From assembly GCF_902459565.1 (NCBI RefSeq), contig NZ_CABPSN010000001.1:496001-560000 (forward strand): 64,000 nucleotides of DNA. The letters are read 5' to 3'. Positions within the stretch are counted from its first letter, which is position 1, and each line of letters begins with the position of its first letter. Position numbers and translations under genes: made by a program. The stretch is from Pandoraea aquatica (GTDB lineage Bacteria; Pseudomonadota; Gammaproteobacteria; Burkholderiales; Burkholderiaceae). The notes under the pieces are model-generated. The model had not been told where the DNA came from. It did not search any database and saw nothing but the letters and a program-made list of their open reading frames with translations. Of the stretch, positions 32,293-40,633 are shown in pieces.

Positions 32293-34851
32293 ATGCGCCG
32301 GTGCGACATGACCGCACTGGCATCCCTTTCCGAACCTTCTGGCTCTCCAGACCCGACCACCGTGTTCACAACCGTGTTGACTCCCGAAGCCGCTTTGCTG
32401 CGTCCGACGCTGCGCTTGAAGCCCTCTTCCGCAGCCCTTCGTCCCGCTGTCGCCCTGCTCATCGGCCTCGCAGCCGCAAGCGTTGCCGAGCGCGCCACCG
32501 CTGCTCCCGCAGCCACGCCCTCGCCCGTCGCGCAGAGCGCCGCCGATGCGCATCGCGCGTGGCAGATCGCCCCCGGCACACTCGACGCCGTACTCAACCG
32601 CTTTGCCAACGCAGCCGGCATCGAGCTGGTCATCGATGCGTCGCTCACACAAGGACGTCAGAGCACCGGCCTGCACGGCGATTACACGTTGACGCAGGCG
32701 CTGTACCAACTGCTTTCGCCGCACCAGTTGCAGGCGATGCGCAGCAGTCAGGGCGTCTATACCCTGCGCGCCGCGTCGCAGGACACTGGCGCGGCGGTCG
32801 CGGGCGACGGCGTGTTGCTGCCGACCACGCACGTCGTCGCGCAGGCCGTCGGTCTACCGGAGGCGTACGACGGCGGACAGGTCGCGCGCGGCGGACGTCT
32901 CGGCCTGCTCGGCAACAAGGACTTCATGGATGTGCCGTTCAACGTCACGGCATACACCGCGAAGACGATTCAGGATCAGCAATCGACCACGCTGGCCGAC
33001 GTGCTCGACAACGACCCGTCGGTCCGCTTCACGACGTCGAGCGGCCACATGTACGAGAACTTCAGCGTGCGCGGCTTTCCGCTGACGGCCGACGAAGTCT
33101 CCCTCAACGGCATGTTCGGCCTGTCGCCGTACGGCCACGTGCCGACCGAGTTCATCGAGCGCGTCGAAGTGCTCAAGGGACCGAACGCGCTGCTCAACGG
33201 CATGTCGCCCTCGGGCGCAGTCGGCGGCGCGATCAACGTGGTGACGAAGAAGGCGGAAAGCACACCGCTCACGCGCGTGACGGCCGACTACCTGTCGGAC
33301 TCGCAATTCGGCGTGCAGGCCGACATCGGCCGACGCTTCGGCGACAGCGAACAGATCGGCATTCGCTTTAACGGCGCACTGCGCGACGGGCGCACCACGC
33401 TCGAAGGTCAGAACAAGCGCCGCGAGTTCGGCTCCGTCGCACTGGACCTGAAGACGGATCGCGTCCGTATCGGCCTCGACGCCTACACCGACTCGGAGAA
33501 GTACACCGGCGGCAGTCCGTGGATGGCGACCTTCGCAACGAAAGTCGTCGCACCGCCCGCCTCCGGCACCAACGTGCTGCGCGGAGAATTCGGCAATCTG
33601 GAAAGCACCGGCGTGCAGTTGCGCGGTGAGGTCGACGTGACCGAGGCCATCACGGCCTACGCGGGCATCGGCGCGCTCAGCTACCGCTACTCCGGCTTCA
33701 TCACCGGCACCCGCACCGGTCCGATCAAGGCGGACGGCAGCTACACCGGTGCGACTTATTTCCAGCGTGGCTGGACCGATACCCTCTCGCTCGACGCGGG
33801 CGTGCGCACGCGCTTTCGCACCGGCCCGCTCAAGCATGAGCTGACGCTCTCGGCCACGTCGCTCGACACGACCAGCGGCAACGTCTTCACGACGAGCGCG
33901 AACTACAACTCGAACATCTACGCCCCGGTCAATCCGACGCTGGCGAAGGATCCCGGATCGGCACCGAAAACCGCCGAATCCACGCTGTCGAGCTTCGCGC
34001 TGGCCGACACGGTCTCAATGTTCCAGGACCGCGTGACGCTGATCGCCGGTTTGCGAAGCCAGCGCGTTCGCGCAGCCGCTTTCTCGGCGACGACAGGTGC
34101 GCGCACGTCCAACTACGACGAGAACGCGATCACCCCGGCCTTCGGTCTGGTGCTCAAGCCGTTCGGGCCGAACGTTTCGCTGTACGGCAATTACATCGAA
34201 GGCCTCACGCAAGGCGGTATGGTCACGGACGTGAGCGCCGCCAACTACGGACAGGTCTTCGCCCCGTATCGCAGCAAGCAGGCCGAGTTTGGCGTGAAGT
34301 GGGACGCCGGCAGCTTCACGAACACGCTCTCGTTCTTCCAGATCACCAAGCCAGGCATGATCAAGGACGTCGCGACCAACACCTACAACCCGGACGGCGA
34401 ACAGCGCAACCGTGGCGTGGAGTGGAACGTCTTCGGCGAATTCACGCCGCGCTGGCGTGTGCTGGGCGGTGTGGCCTACACGCGCGGCGAGCTGACCAAG
34501 ACGGCAGGCAATCTCTACAACGGCAACACCCCTTATGGCGTGCCGAAGTGGACAGCCAACCTCGGCACCGAATGGGACTTGCCGTGGGTGCCTGGCGTGA
34601 CGCTCACCGGTCGCATGATCACGACCAGTTCGCAGTACGTGAACTCGGCCAACACACAGCAGATCGGTGGGTGGACACGCTATGACGTCGGTGCGCGCTA
34701 TGCCACGCGCGTCTACGGCAAAGGCGTGGTGTTCCGGGCCGCCGTCGAGAACGTGACCAATCGCATTGCATGGTCGGGCACGTTCAACGACGGTTACGTG
34801 ATCCAGAACGCGCCGCGCACGTTCAAGCTCTCCGCCAGCGTCGACTTCTGA
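32293..34851 (+). CDS. TonB-dependent siderophore receptor with signalling (STN) domain
   Basis: An 852-residue outer-membrane receptor. After a signal region (to about residue 75, Ala-rich) comes an STN domain at about 88-155 (RAWQIAPGTLDAVLNRFANA, then LQAMRSSQGVYTLR), then the plug (TTLADVLDNDPSVRF, then VEVLKGPNALLNG) and a long beta barrel ending in FKLSASVDF with the terminal aromatic. The STN domain fits the FecI-FecR pair just upstream. Members import ferric siderophores, usually of hydroxamate or catecholate type; the next gene, an esterase, favours an ester-linked catecholate. Two ATGs (32293, 32308) are possible starts. Confidence 0.9.
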   Translation: MRRCDMTALASLSEPSGSPDPTTVFTTVLTPEAALLRPTLRLKPSSAALRPAVALLIGLAAASVAERATAAPAATPSPVAQSAADAHRAWQIAPGTLDAVLNRFANAAGIELVIDASLTQGRQSTGLHGDYTLTQALYQLLSPHQLQAMRSSQGVYTLRAASQDTGAAVAGDGVLLPTTHVVAQAVGLPEAYDGGQVARGGRLGLLGNKDFMDVPFNVTAYTAKTIQDQQSTTLADVLDNDPSVRFTTSSGHMYENFSVRGFPLTADEVSLNGMFGLSPYGHVPTEFIERVEVLKGPNALLNGMSPSGAVGGAINVVTKKAESTPLTRVTADYLSDSQFGVQADIGRRFGDSEQIGIRFNGALRDGRTTLEGQNKRREFGSVALDLKTDRVRIGLDAYTDSEKYTGGSPWMATFATKVVAPPASGTNVLRGEFGNLESTGVQLRGEVDVTEAITAYAGIGALSYRYSGFITGTRTGPIKADGSYTGATYFQRGWTDTLSLDAGVRTRFRTGPLKHELTLSATSLDTTSGNVFTTSANYNSNIYAPVNPTLAKDPGSAPKTAESTLSSFALADTVSMFQDRVTLIAGLRSQRVRAAAFSATTGARTSNYDENAITPAFGLVLKPFGPNVSLYGNYIEGLTQGGMVTDVSAANYGQVFAPYRSKQAEFGVKWDAGSFTNTLSFFQITKPGMIKDVATNTYNPDGEQRNRGVEWNVFGEFTPRWRVLGGVAYTRGELTKTAGNLYNGNTPYGVPKWTANLGTEWDLPWVPGVTLTGRMITTSSQYVNSANTQQIGGWTRYDVGARYATRVYGKGVVFRAAVENVTNRIAWSGTFNDGYVIQNAPRTFKLSASVDF

Positions 34852-34859
34852 GGTCCACG

Positions 34860-36371
34860 ATGACACTCCTGAAATTCACTGCGATTCGGGCGACGGCTGC
34901 GGCTGTCATGCTCGCAGGTTTCGGTGGCGCATCCGGCATGGCGTTGGCGGGACCGGCAACGTCCGACGCCGCACGTGCGGCTTGCACAAGCGATCCTCAA
35001 GCACCTCAGTACCGGCTCGGACTCGTGAGTCCGCGTCTGCTCGCGTTGAATGCGACGCTATGCGCTGGCGGCAATACGGACGCCTTCTGGCAAGAAGTCA
35101 GTGCGACGGGCACGCCGATGATCGAAGCGGCGGCACCGGGTGCCATCACCGGCGACGAAATGGCCTCACCGCTCGCGCCGCCGCCCGGCAAGGTGTCGCT
35201 GATGACCTTCCTCTGGCGCGGTCACCCGCACAATGTGCGCATTCTGGGCGCGCCGTCCGGCGATCACGACGACATGCGCCAGCTGGGCAACAGCGACGTC
35301 TGGTATCGCAGCTATGTCGTCCCCGACAGCACGCGGCTGTCCTACCAACTCGCGCCGGACGTCCCCGACATCGAAGGCACGCCCATGGAGCGTCGACGGG
35401 CCGTCATGAAGACGTTGCAGGTCGACCCGCTCAACCGCCATCCGTTCACGGTGGAAGGCTTCGACGGCAAACGCAGCGTGAAATCGTCGGTCGTTCTGCC
35501 CGACGCTCCGCCGCAGCCGTGGATCGAACGTCGTGCCGACGTACCGGCGGGCACCCTGCAAGCCACGCGCTTCACCAGCAAAATCCTCGGCAACACGCGT
35601 GACGTCTACCTCTATCGTCCTGCGGGATATCGCGTGGATGACGCTTCGCGAGGCCTGCTCGTGGTGTTCGACGCGCACGCCTATGTGAACACCGTGCCCA
35701 CACCGGTCATTCTCGACAACCTGATTGCCGAGGGACGGATTCCGCGAACGGCTGCGCTCATCGTCGGCGTAATCGACGGCAGCACCCGGGGCAAGGAACT
35801 GCCGCCGAATCCAGCATTCGCGCGCTTCCTGGCCGACGAACTGATGCCGTGGGCCAAAGCGCAGGGCGTCTCGGCGTCCGCCGAACACACGGTGGTCGCC
35901 GGGTCGAGTTACGGAGGATTGGCGTCGGCATGGGCGGCGCGTGAAGCACCGCAGTGGTTCGGCAATGTGCTCTCGCAGTCGGGGTCGTACTGGTGGGCAC
36001 CGTCGACGGGGGACGCCGACGCGCGCGAATCCGGCTGGTTGATCCGTCAGTACGCCGAAGGCCCACGCTTGCCGGTGAAGTTCTACCTTGAATCCGGGTT
36101 GTTCGAAGATCGGCGCGGGCCGACGGGCATCGGCACGTCCGGCCGTCACATGCGCGATGTATTGCGCGCGAAGGGCTATCGCGTGACGTACACGTCGACC
36201 GCCACCGGACACGACTACCTGCACTGGCGCGGCTCGCTGGCGTGTGGGTTGATGGCGCTCATCGGCACACCTGACACGCAACGCGCCTTGCAAGCACGCC
36301 CGGCCGCACCGGGAAGTCTGGCGGCCGTGTGTTCGATGGCGTCGTTCGGGAACGGTGCCGACCGGCCGTAG
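34860..36371 (+). CDS. Exported enterochelin-esterase-like hydrolase (Fes family)
   Basis: A 503-residue protein with an N-terminal Fes-type domain (about 110-225; SLMTFLWRGHPHNVRILG, then DVWYRSYVVPDSTRLSYQL) and an esterase domain (about 235-480). The nucleophile is S350 in AGSSYGG, and the His is probably in the TGHDYLHWR segment. It begins with a signal peptide (ALAGPATS cleavage zone near residue 30), so it acts in the periplasm, unlike cytoplasmic Fes of E. coli. Its ATG follows the receptor stop by 8 bases, so both are one operon. It likely releases iron by hydrolysing an ester siderophore after import through the receptor. Confidence 0.85.
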   Translation: MTLLKFTAIRATAAAVMLAGFGGASGMALAGPATSDAARAACTSDPQAPQYRLGLVSPRLLALNATLCAGGNTDAFWQEVSATGTPMIEAAAPGAITGDEMASPLAPPPGKVSLMTFLWRGHPHNVRILGAPSGDHDDMRQLGNSDVWYRSYVVPDSTRLSYQLAPDVPDIEGTPMERRRAVMKTLQVDPLNRHPFTVEGFDGKRSVKSSVVLPDAPPQPWIERRADVPAGTLQATRFTSKILGNTRDVYLYRPAGYRVDDASRGLLVVFDAHAYVNTVPTPVILDNLIAEGRIPRTAALIVGVIDGSTRGKELPPNPAFARFLADELMPWAKAQGVSASAEHTVVAGSSYGGLASAWAAREAPQWFGNVLSQSGSYWWAPSTGDADARESGWLIRQYAEGPRLPVKFYLESGLFEDRRGPTGIGTSGRHMRDVLRAKGYRVTYTSTATGHDYLHWRGSLACGLMALIGTPDTQRALQARPAAPGSLAAVCSMASFGNGADRP

Positions 36372-36383
36372 CCTCACACAGCT

Positions 36384-36863
36384 TCAGCCTGCCTTCGTGA
36401 CCTTGCCGGACCGGGGCGAGCGCGTCTCCAACGGGGATGCGTTCGTGCCCCTCGACGCCTTGATCCCCTTCACTCCCTTCATGCTGGCAAGCCGCATCAG
36501 GCGCTGAAACTGCGGGCATGCCAGATGCTCCGTCGCAGGGCACTCCGCCGCGTGGCGCAAGCCGTCACGCAATGCGCTCAGTTGCCGGATCGTCTTGTCG
36601 ATGTCCTCCGCCTTCGCCTGCAACCGCTCGCGGTCGATGTTCGCCTTGCCTTGCGGCAGCAACATCTCCGCGATGTCGTCCAGCGAGAATCCTGCGGTGC
36701 GGCCCAGCGCGATGAGCGACAGGGTCTGCAAGACCGACTCGTCGTACTGCCGTCGCAAACCGCGTCGGCCCGTCGCGGCAATCAGCCCCTTCTCTTCGTA
36801 AAACCGCAGCGTGGACGGCGGCACACCCGCACGTGCGACGACGTCGCCAATGTCCAGTGTCAT
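36384..36863 (-). CDS. MerR-family transcriptional regulator
   Basis: A 159-residue MerR protein: winged helix with IGDVVARAGVPPSTLRFYEE at about 4-23, then a coiled-coil dimer helix (ERLQAKAEDIDKTIRQLSAL) and a short Cys-containing tail (ECPATEHLACPQFQRL), which may bind a metal or sense redox state. The start at 36863 has GGGAG upstream. It is divergent from the DUF2938 gene, and TTCAAGT-TG-ACTTGAA (36883-36898) between them is its likely operator. Confidence 0.85.
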   Translation of the reverse strand: MTLDIGDVVARAGVPPSTLRFYEEKGLIAATGRRGLRRQYDESVLQTLSLIALGRTAGFSLDDIAEMLLPQGKANIDRERLQAKAEDIDKTIRQLSALRDGLRHAAECPATEHLACPQFQRLMRLASMKGVKGIKASRGTNASPLETRSPRSGKVTKAG

Positions 36864-36882
36864 GTCGAGACTCCCGCTTGAC

Positions 36883-36898
36883 TTCAAGTTGACTTGAA
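36883..36898. promoter_or_regulatory. MerR-type operator
   Basis: TTCAAGT-TG-ACTTGAA is a perfect 7-2-7 dyad between the divergent MerR and DUF2938 genes. It resembles the operators of SoxR- and redox-type MerR proteins. A TTGACT that could serve as a -35 for the plus-strand gene overlaps it (36889-36894); no good -10 at 19 bp was found. Confidence 0.6.
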
Positions 36899-36967
36899 TT
36901 CGTATAGTGCCCTAATCGCGCACTCGCCGTCTCGGCGCAGAGGCACTATCGATTCAGGAGATTGACA

Positions 36968-37483
36968 ATGACAACGCTCACACTCGCCGCGCAGATCCTT
37001 GCGATCGGCGTATTCGCCACGGTCGTGATGGACCTCTGGGCGCTGCTGCTTCGCCGGGTCTTCGGCATCGCATCGCTCGACTTCGCGATGGTTGGACGTT
37101 GGCTCGGGCATATGCGTGCCGGTCGCTTCACGCACGCGGGCATCGCCCGTGCGACGCCCGTCGTCGGCGAGAAAGCACTCGGGTGGTTCGCGCACTACGC
37201 CATCGGTGTCGGCTTCGCGGCCGGCCTCGTGATGGTCACGGGTGCCGCGTGGCTGGACGCGCCGACGTGGCCCCCGGCGCTCGCGGTCGGCATCGCCACC
37301 GTCGTGATGCCCTTCTTCGTCATGCAACCTGCGTTCGGTGCCGGCGTCGCGGCGAGCAAAACGCCGAAACCGGCACAGGCACGACTGCGAAGTCTGCTGA
37401 CGCACACGGTGTTCGGGCTGGGTCTGTATGCAGGCGCATGGATGATCAGCGCCGCAACGACCATAATCGCCGCCTCGGGCTGA
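36968..37483 (+). CDS. DUF2938 membrane protein
   Basis: A 171-residue protein with four predicted membrane helices (AAQILAIGVFATVVMDLWAL; ALGWFAHYAIGVGFAAGLVM; PALAVGIATVVMPFFVMQPA; LTHTVFGLGLYAGAWMISAA). The segment GRWLGHMRAGRFTHAGIARA is the conserved loop of DUF2938 proteins. No activity is known. CAGGAG precedes the ATG at 36968. The divergent MerR gene with a shared operator suggests induction by a toxic or redox-active compound. Confidence 0.75.
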   Translation: MTTLTLAAQILAIGVFATVVMDLWALLLRRVFGIASLDFAMVGRWLGHMRAGRFTHAGIARATPVVGEKALGWFAHYAIGVGFAAGLVMVTGAAWLDAPTWPPALAVGIATVVMPFFVMQPAFGAGVAASKTPKPAQARLRSLLTHTVFGLGLYAGAWMISAATTIIAASG

Positions 37484-37643
37484 ACGTAAGTCTGCGCGAA
37501 CGGCCCCTTCGCGCTTGAGCTGTCACGGACGCCGTACTATAGTGGCCGACGCCATGTCGCACTCGCTGCGCCTTGGCGTCCTCACAAAAATCGCATGGCG
37601 GCACAGGGCACCGTGGCACGCCGACTCAAGGATTTCGCCCACT

Positions 37644-38429
37644 ATGGACACCACCGTCGTCGAAAGCTGGAAGGATTTCATGGAGCTGTCCTCCCGCTTC
37701 GAAGGCTGGGCGTTTCGCGGGCAGCAAGACGCTCGCTGGCATCTGCAAAGTTCGCTGTCCCGCTACCTGCACGCCTACGTGTCGGACAAGGAACAGTGGC
37801 GCAGCCGCGAGGCCCGCGCAATTCGCATCTTTCGTCGCAAAGCGCACAACCATGTGCCCTGGCCCGAACTGCTGCACGACGATCTGCGCTGCCTTGGGCT
37901 GATGCAGCACCATGGCGCACCCACCCGTCTGCTCGATTTCACCAAGTCGCCGTTCGTCGCGGCGTTTTTCGCCCTGGAACGCGCAACGTCCGACTCCGCG
38001 ATCTTTGCGCTGAACACCCCCGCGCTGTACGACGACCGCGCACGCCCGCGCCATGCGCCGTGGCTCACGCGCGATACGATCGACCCGCGCGTCAAGGGCA
38101 ATATGGAGAAGTACTTCCTCGGCAACGACAACGAGGTGGTCTGGTTCGGCGAGCCGGAGGAAATGGATGGCCGCCTGATTGCGCAGTCAGGCACGTTCGT
38201 CGTGCCGGGCGTGATCGACCGGCCGATGCATCGCATTCTGGACGGCTACGAGAGCGACGAACCGCTGCTGCGCAAGATCGTGCTGCCGGTCGCGCTGCGC
38301 GCCGACGCCATGAAATGGCTCTACCGGATGAACGTGACGAACGCGTCGCTGTTTCCGGACCTCGACGGTCTCGCGCGCTCGATTGCCGTCGAAATCGAAA
38401 TGGTCTGGCCGACGCAGACGTTGGGATAA
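37644..38429 (+). CDS. FRG-domain protein
   Basis: A 261-residue protein with the FRG signature at 24-40 (FRGQQDARWHLQSSLSR) and a second conserved block QHHGAPTRLLDFTKSPFVAA near residues 88-107. The domain occurs alone or in larger proteins, some next to defence genes, and its biochemical role is unresolved. No signal peptide or membrane helix is seen. The start at 37644 is chosen because conserved sequence begins right after it; the ribosome site is weak. Neighbours (DUF2938, diguanylate cyclase) give no functional hint. No partner toxin, antitoxin or nuclease is adjacent. Confidence 0.75.
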   Translation: MDTTVVESWKDFMELSSRFEGWAFRGQQDARWHLQSSLSRYLHAYVSDKEQWRSREARAIRIFRRKAHNHVPWPELLHDDLRCLGLMQHHGAPTRLLDFTKSPFVAAFFALERATSDSAIFALNTPALYDDRARPRHAPWLTRDTIDPRVKGNMEKYFLGNDNEVVWFGEPEEMDGRLIAQSGTFVVPGVIDRPMHRILDGYESDEPLLRKIVLPVALRADAMKWLYRMNVTNASLFPDLDGLARSIAVEIEMVWPTQTLG

Positions 38430-38476
38430 CACTGGGGGCATGCAGGCGACGCGGCACAACGAGGTTCAGTGCGGCG

Positions 38477-39886
38477 TCACATCAGCCGTTCGAGAAAACT
38501 GGCGCCACCTGACTTGCGCGCTGCCTTGTTGGCGTACATGCGCTGATCGGCCACGCGGATCAGTTCGCTCATCGACTCGCCATCGTCAGGGAACACGGCC
38601 ACGCCCACGCTCACCCGCACCGTCAGGCTCGCATCGTTGACCGAGATCGCCCGTTCGATCTCCGCGCGTAGCCGGTTCACGGCGAAGTCGATGCGCTCGA
38701 CGATCTCGGCGTCCTGCACGATAGCGACGAACTCATCGCCCGAATGGCGCGCCACAAAGCCGCAGTCGGTCACTCCGGCCTTCATGCGGCGTCCGATCTC
38801 CTTGAGCAGCAAATCGCCGGTCGCGTGCCCGAGGCTGTCGTTCACGTCCTTGAATCCATCGATATCGGCAAAGAGCAGCGCCAGCTTGCCGTTGGTGCGC
38901 TGCGCGCGGCGTACCGCTTCGCTGGCGAATTCGCCGAACGTGCGGCGGTTCGGCAGTCCGGTCAGCTCGTCGAACCGCGCCGCCTTGTAGAGATCGTCGA
39001 TGAGCTGCTTGCGCTCGATGGCCAACGCCGTCTGATCGCAGACGAACGCCAGCAGCCGCTGTGCCGCTTCCGCCTGCAACGCCTTCACGGGACCGTAAAT
39101 CATGAGCGTGCCGACGGCGCGGCGCGCCGTATGCATGGGCAATACGGCCAGCGCGTGCCGTGCGGCTTCGACGCCGTCGTGCAATGCGTCCAGTGAGAGC
39201 GGTTCCGTGCGCACGTGCACGGCGTCCGTCGTGGGGTCGGTATCGGGCACCGTCTCGATCAATTGCCAGAGCGGTTCCTGCGCATTGGTCGCGTGCGTCG
39301 AGAGCGATTCTGCCTGCGTCCAGTCGAGCAGCGGGACCTCCGTACTGTCGCGGTACTGATATGCCTTGTCCCACACGCGCAGCTCGGCGTCGCAAGTCGC
39401 GACGACGATAGCGTCGATGGGAAACAACGTGCCGAGCGTGTCGTGGACGGCCTTGCAGAGGGAGCGGATGTCGGCGGCGTCGTGAGCCGCTTCGGAGATC
39501 GAGTAGGTGGCGCGCTGTAAGGCTTCGGCCCGCTTGCGGGCCGAGACGTCGCGGGCGACGCCGATACGCATGCCGTGCTCTTCGGACCAGCGCGCCGACC
39601 ACATGATGTGGACGTAATGGCCGTCCTTGTGGATGTAACGGTTTTCGAACCCGATCCGCGGGCGTCCCGCCATGACCAGCTTCGATTCTTCGATGGTCCT
39701 GTCGCGGTCTTCTTTCGCCACGAAATCGATCATCGAGCGCCCCATCAACTCTTGCGAGCTATAGCCGAGAATAGCTTCGCAGGCCGGACTCACATACACG
39801 AGAGTTCCGGACCGATTGACGAGAAATACGGCGTCCAGCAGCAACTCCATGCAACTTGCCAGGACGTCTTTTGTTACGAATTCCAT
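38477..39886 (-). CDS. PAS-GAF-GGDEF diguanylate cyclase
   Basis: A 469-residue soluble signalling protein: PAS at about 8-120 (FLVNRSGTLVYVSPACEAIL), GAF at about 135-300 (ICKAVHDTLGTLFPIDAIVV-like start) and GGDEF at about 305-469 (DELTGLPNRRTF; FADIDGFKDVNDSLGHATGD). The active loop reads HSGDEF rather than GGDEF, a substitution found in active cyclases. The RxxD inhibitory site expected just before it is absent (GVTD), so product feedback is unlikely. No EAL domain. It would raise cyclic-di-GMP in response to an internal signal. Confidence 0.85.
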   Translation of the reverse strand: MEFVTKDVLASCMELLLDAVFLVNRSGTLVYVSPACEAILGYSSQELMGRSMIDFVAKEDRDRTIEESKLVMAGRPRIGFENRYIHKDGHYVHIMWSARWSEEHGMRIGVARDVSARKRAEALQRATYSISEAAHDAADIRSLCKAVHDTLGTLFPIDAIVVATCDAELRVWDKAYQYRDSTEVPLLDWTQAESLSTHATNAQEPLWQLIETVPDTDPTTDAVHVRTEPLSLDALHDGVEAARHALAVLPMHTARRAVGTLMIYGPVKALQAEAAQRLLAFVCDQTALAIERKQLIDDLYKAARFDELTGLPNRRTFGEFASEAVRRAQRTNGKLALLFADIDGFKDVNDSLGHATGDLLLKEIGRRMKAGVTDCGFVARHSGDEFVAIVQDAEIVERIDFAVNRLRAEIERAISVNDASLTVRVSVGVAVFPDDGESMSELIRVADQRMYANKAARKSGGASFLERLM

Positions 39887-40031
39887 TTATTTCGAACGGC
39901 CATGAAGCGCCCTGCCCGCATAAGGCAATCTCAACATGTGAATATTTCATCACCATGACAACGCAAGACTTGCGATTGCCTTCCTGCGACGGTCATTGCC
40001 CGGACCGGCCGGCCGGGCTGACCGAATTCGC

Positions 40032-40280
40032 TTAAAAAATCAATTGTTTGACCCAACGCGGCGTGACGACATCGGCCGCGCATTCCGCCTGCACCCTGTT
40101 GCATGCCGCCGCGTACTCGGTGCGCAGCAGCTTGATTCTTGCCGCCACCAGATGACGGAATTCCAACTCCCGTTCGCTGAAGCCCACCCGGTCGACGTAT
40201 CGCGTGCCGTCCGGTAAAGCGCCTCGAATTTCGTAATAAATTACCCCGTCGCGCGAATACTTCACTACTTTGGCTGCCAT
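40032..40280 (-). CDS. Small hypothetical protein
   Basis: An 82-residue basic protein (MAAKVVKYSRDGVIYYEIRG, then FSERELEFRHLVAARIKLL). I recognise no family. The first half looks like a small beta sheet and the second like one long helix. A GGGA lies 4-7 bases before the ATG. An in-frame extension to 40439 is possible but has no better ribosome site. It stands alone between the diguanylate cyclase and amidase genes. Confidence 0.45.
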   Translation of the reverse strand: MAAKVVKYSRDGVIYYEIRGALPDGTRYVDRVGFSERELEFRHLVAARIKLLRTEYAAACNRVQAECAADVVTPRWVKQLIF

Positions 40281-40633
40281 CTTGTCCCGATTCTTATTCG
40301 TTATTGCCCGCCCTTCTTCCCCCCGATATTTTTGACTGCCCGGGTTTCGGTGATTGTCACTTGGACTTTTCAAATAAGCAACCGGCAAAACAGACCCGTG
40401 GCGCCCGCGCGACGGGGCTTTCCGGGCGACGGAGGTCACCAGTTACCCCACGGTCCATCGATTGATATCGACGCGATGACCCCGAGAATTCATCAATTAT
40501 TTTTATTCTCTTAACTACATCGGAATACGAATTAAGTACCCTGCGAAGATCAACGACTCACCACCGATAGCTGTTCTGCGTTGCGATATAGTGATCGCTC
40601 GATGCCTTCGCAGGACATTCAGGAGAACGATTC
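40281..40633. other. Intergenic region before the amidase
   Basis: This 353-bp stretch lies between the small hypothetical gene and the divergent amidase. It is mixed, with an AT-rich section at about 40490-40540 (TCATCAATTATTTTTATTC). A possible -10, TATAGT, lies at 40587-40592, about 42 bp before the amidase start. No gene, hairpin or repeat of note was found. Confidence 0.4.

Noticed and set aside
37644-39886. FRG gene plus diguanylate cyclase as a cyclic-nucleotide defence system
   Set aside because: The genes are convergent and the cyclase has an ordinary PAS-GAF sensor layout; no effector protein is present.
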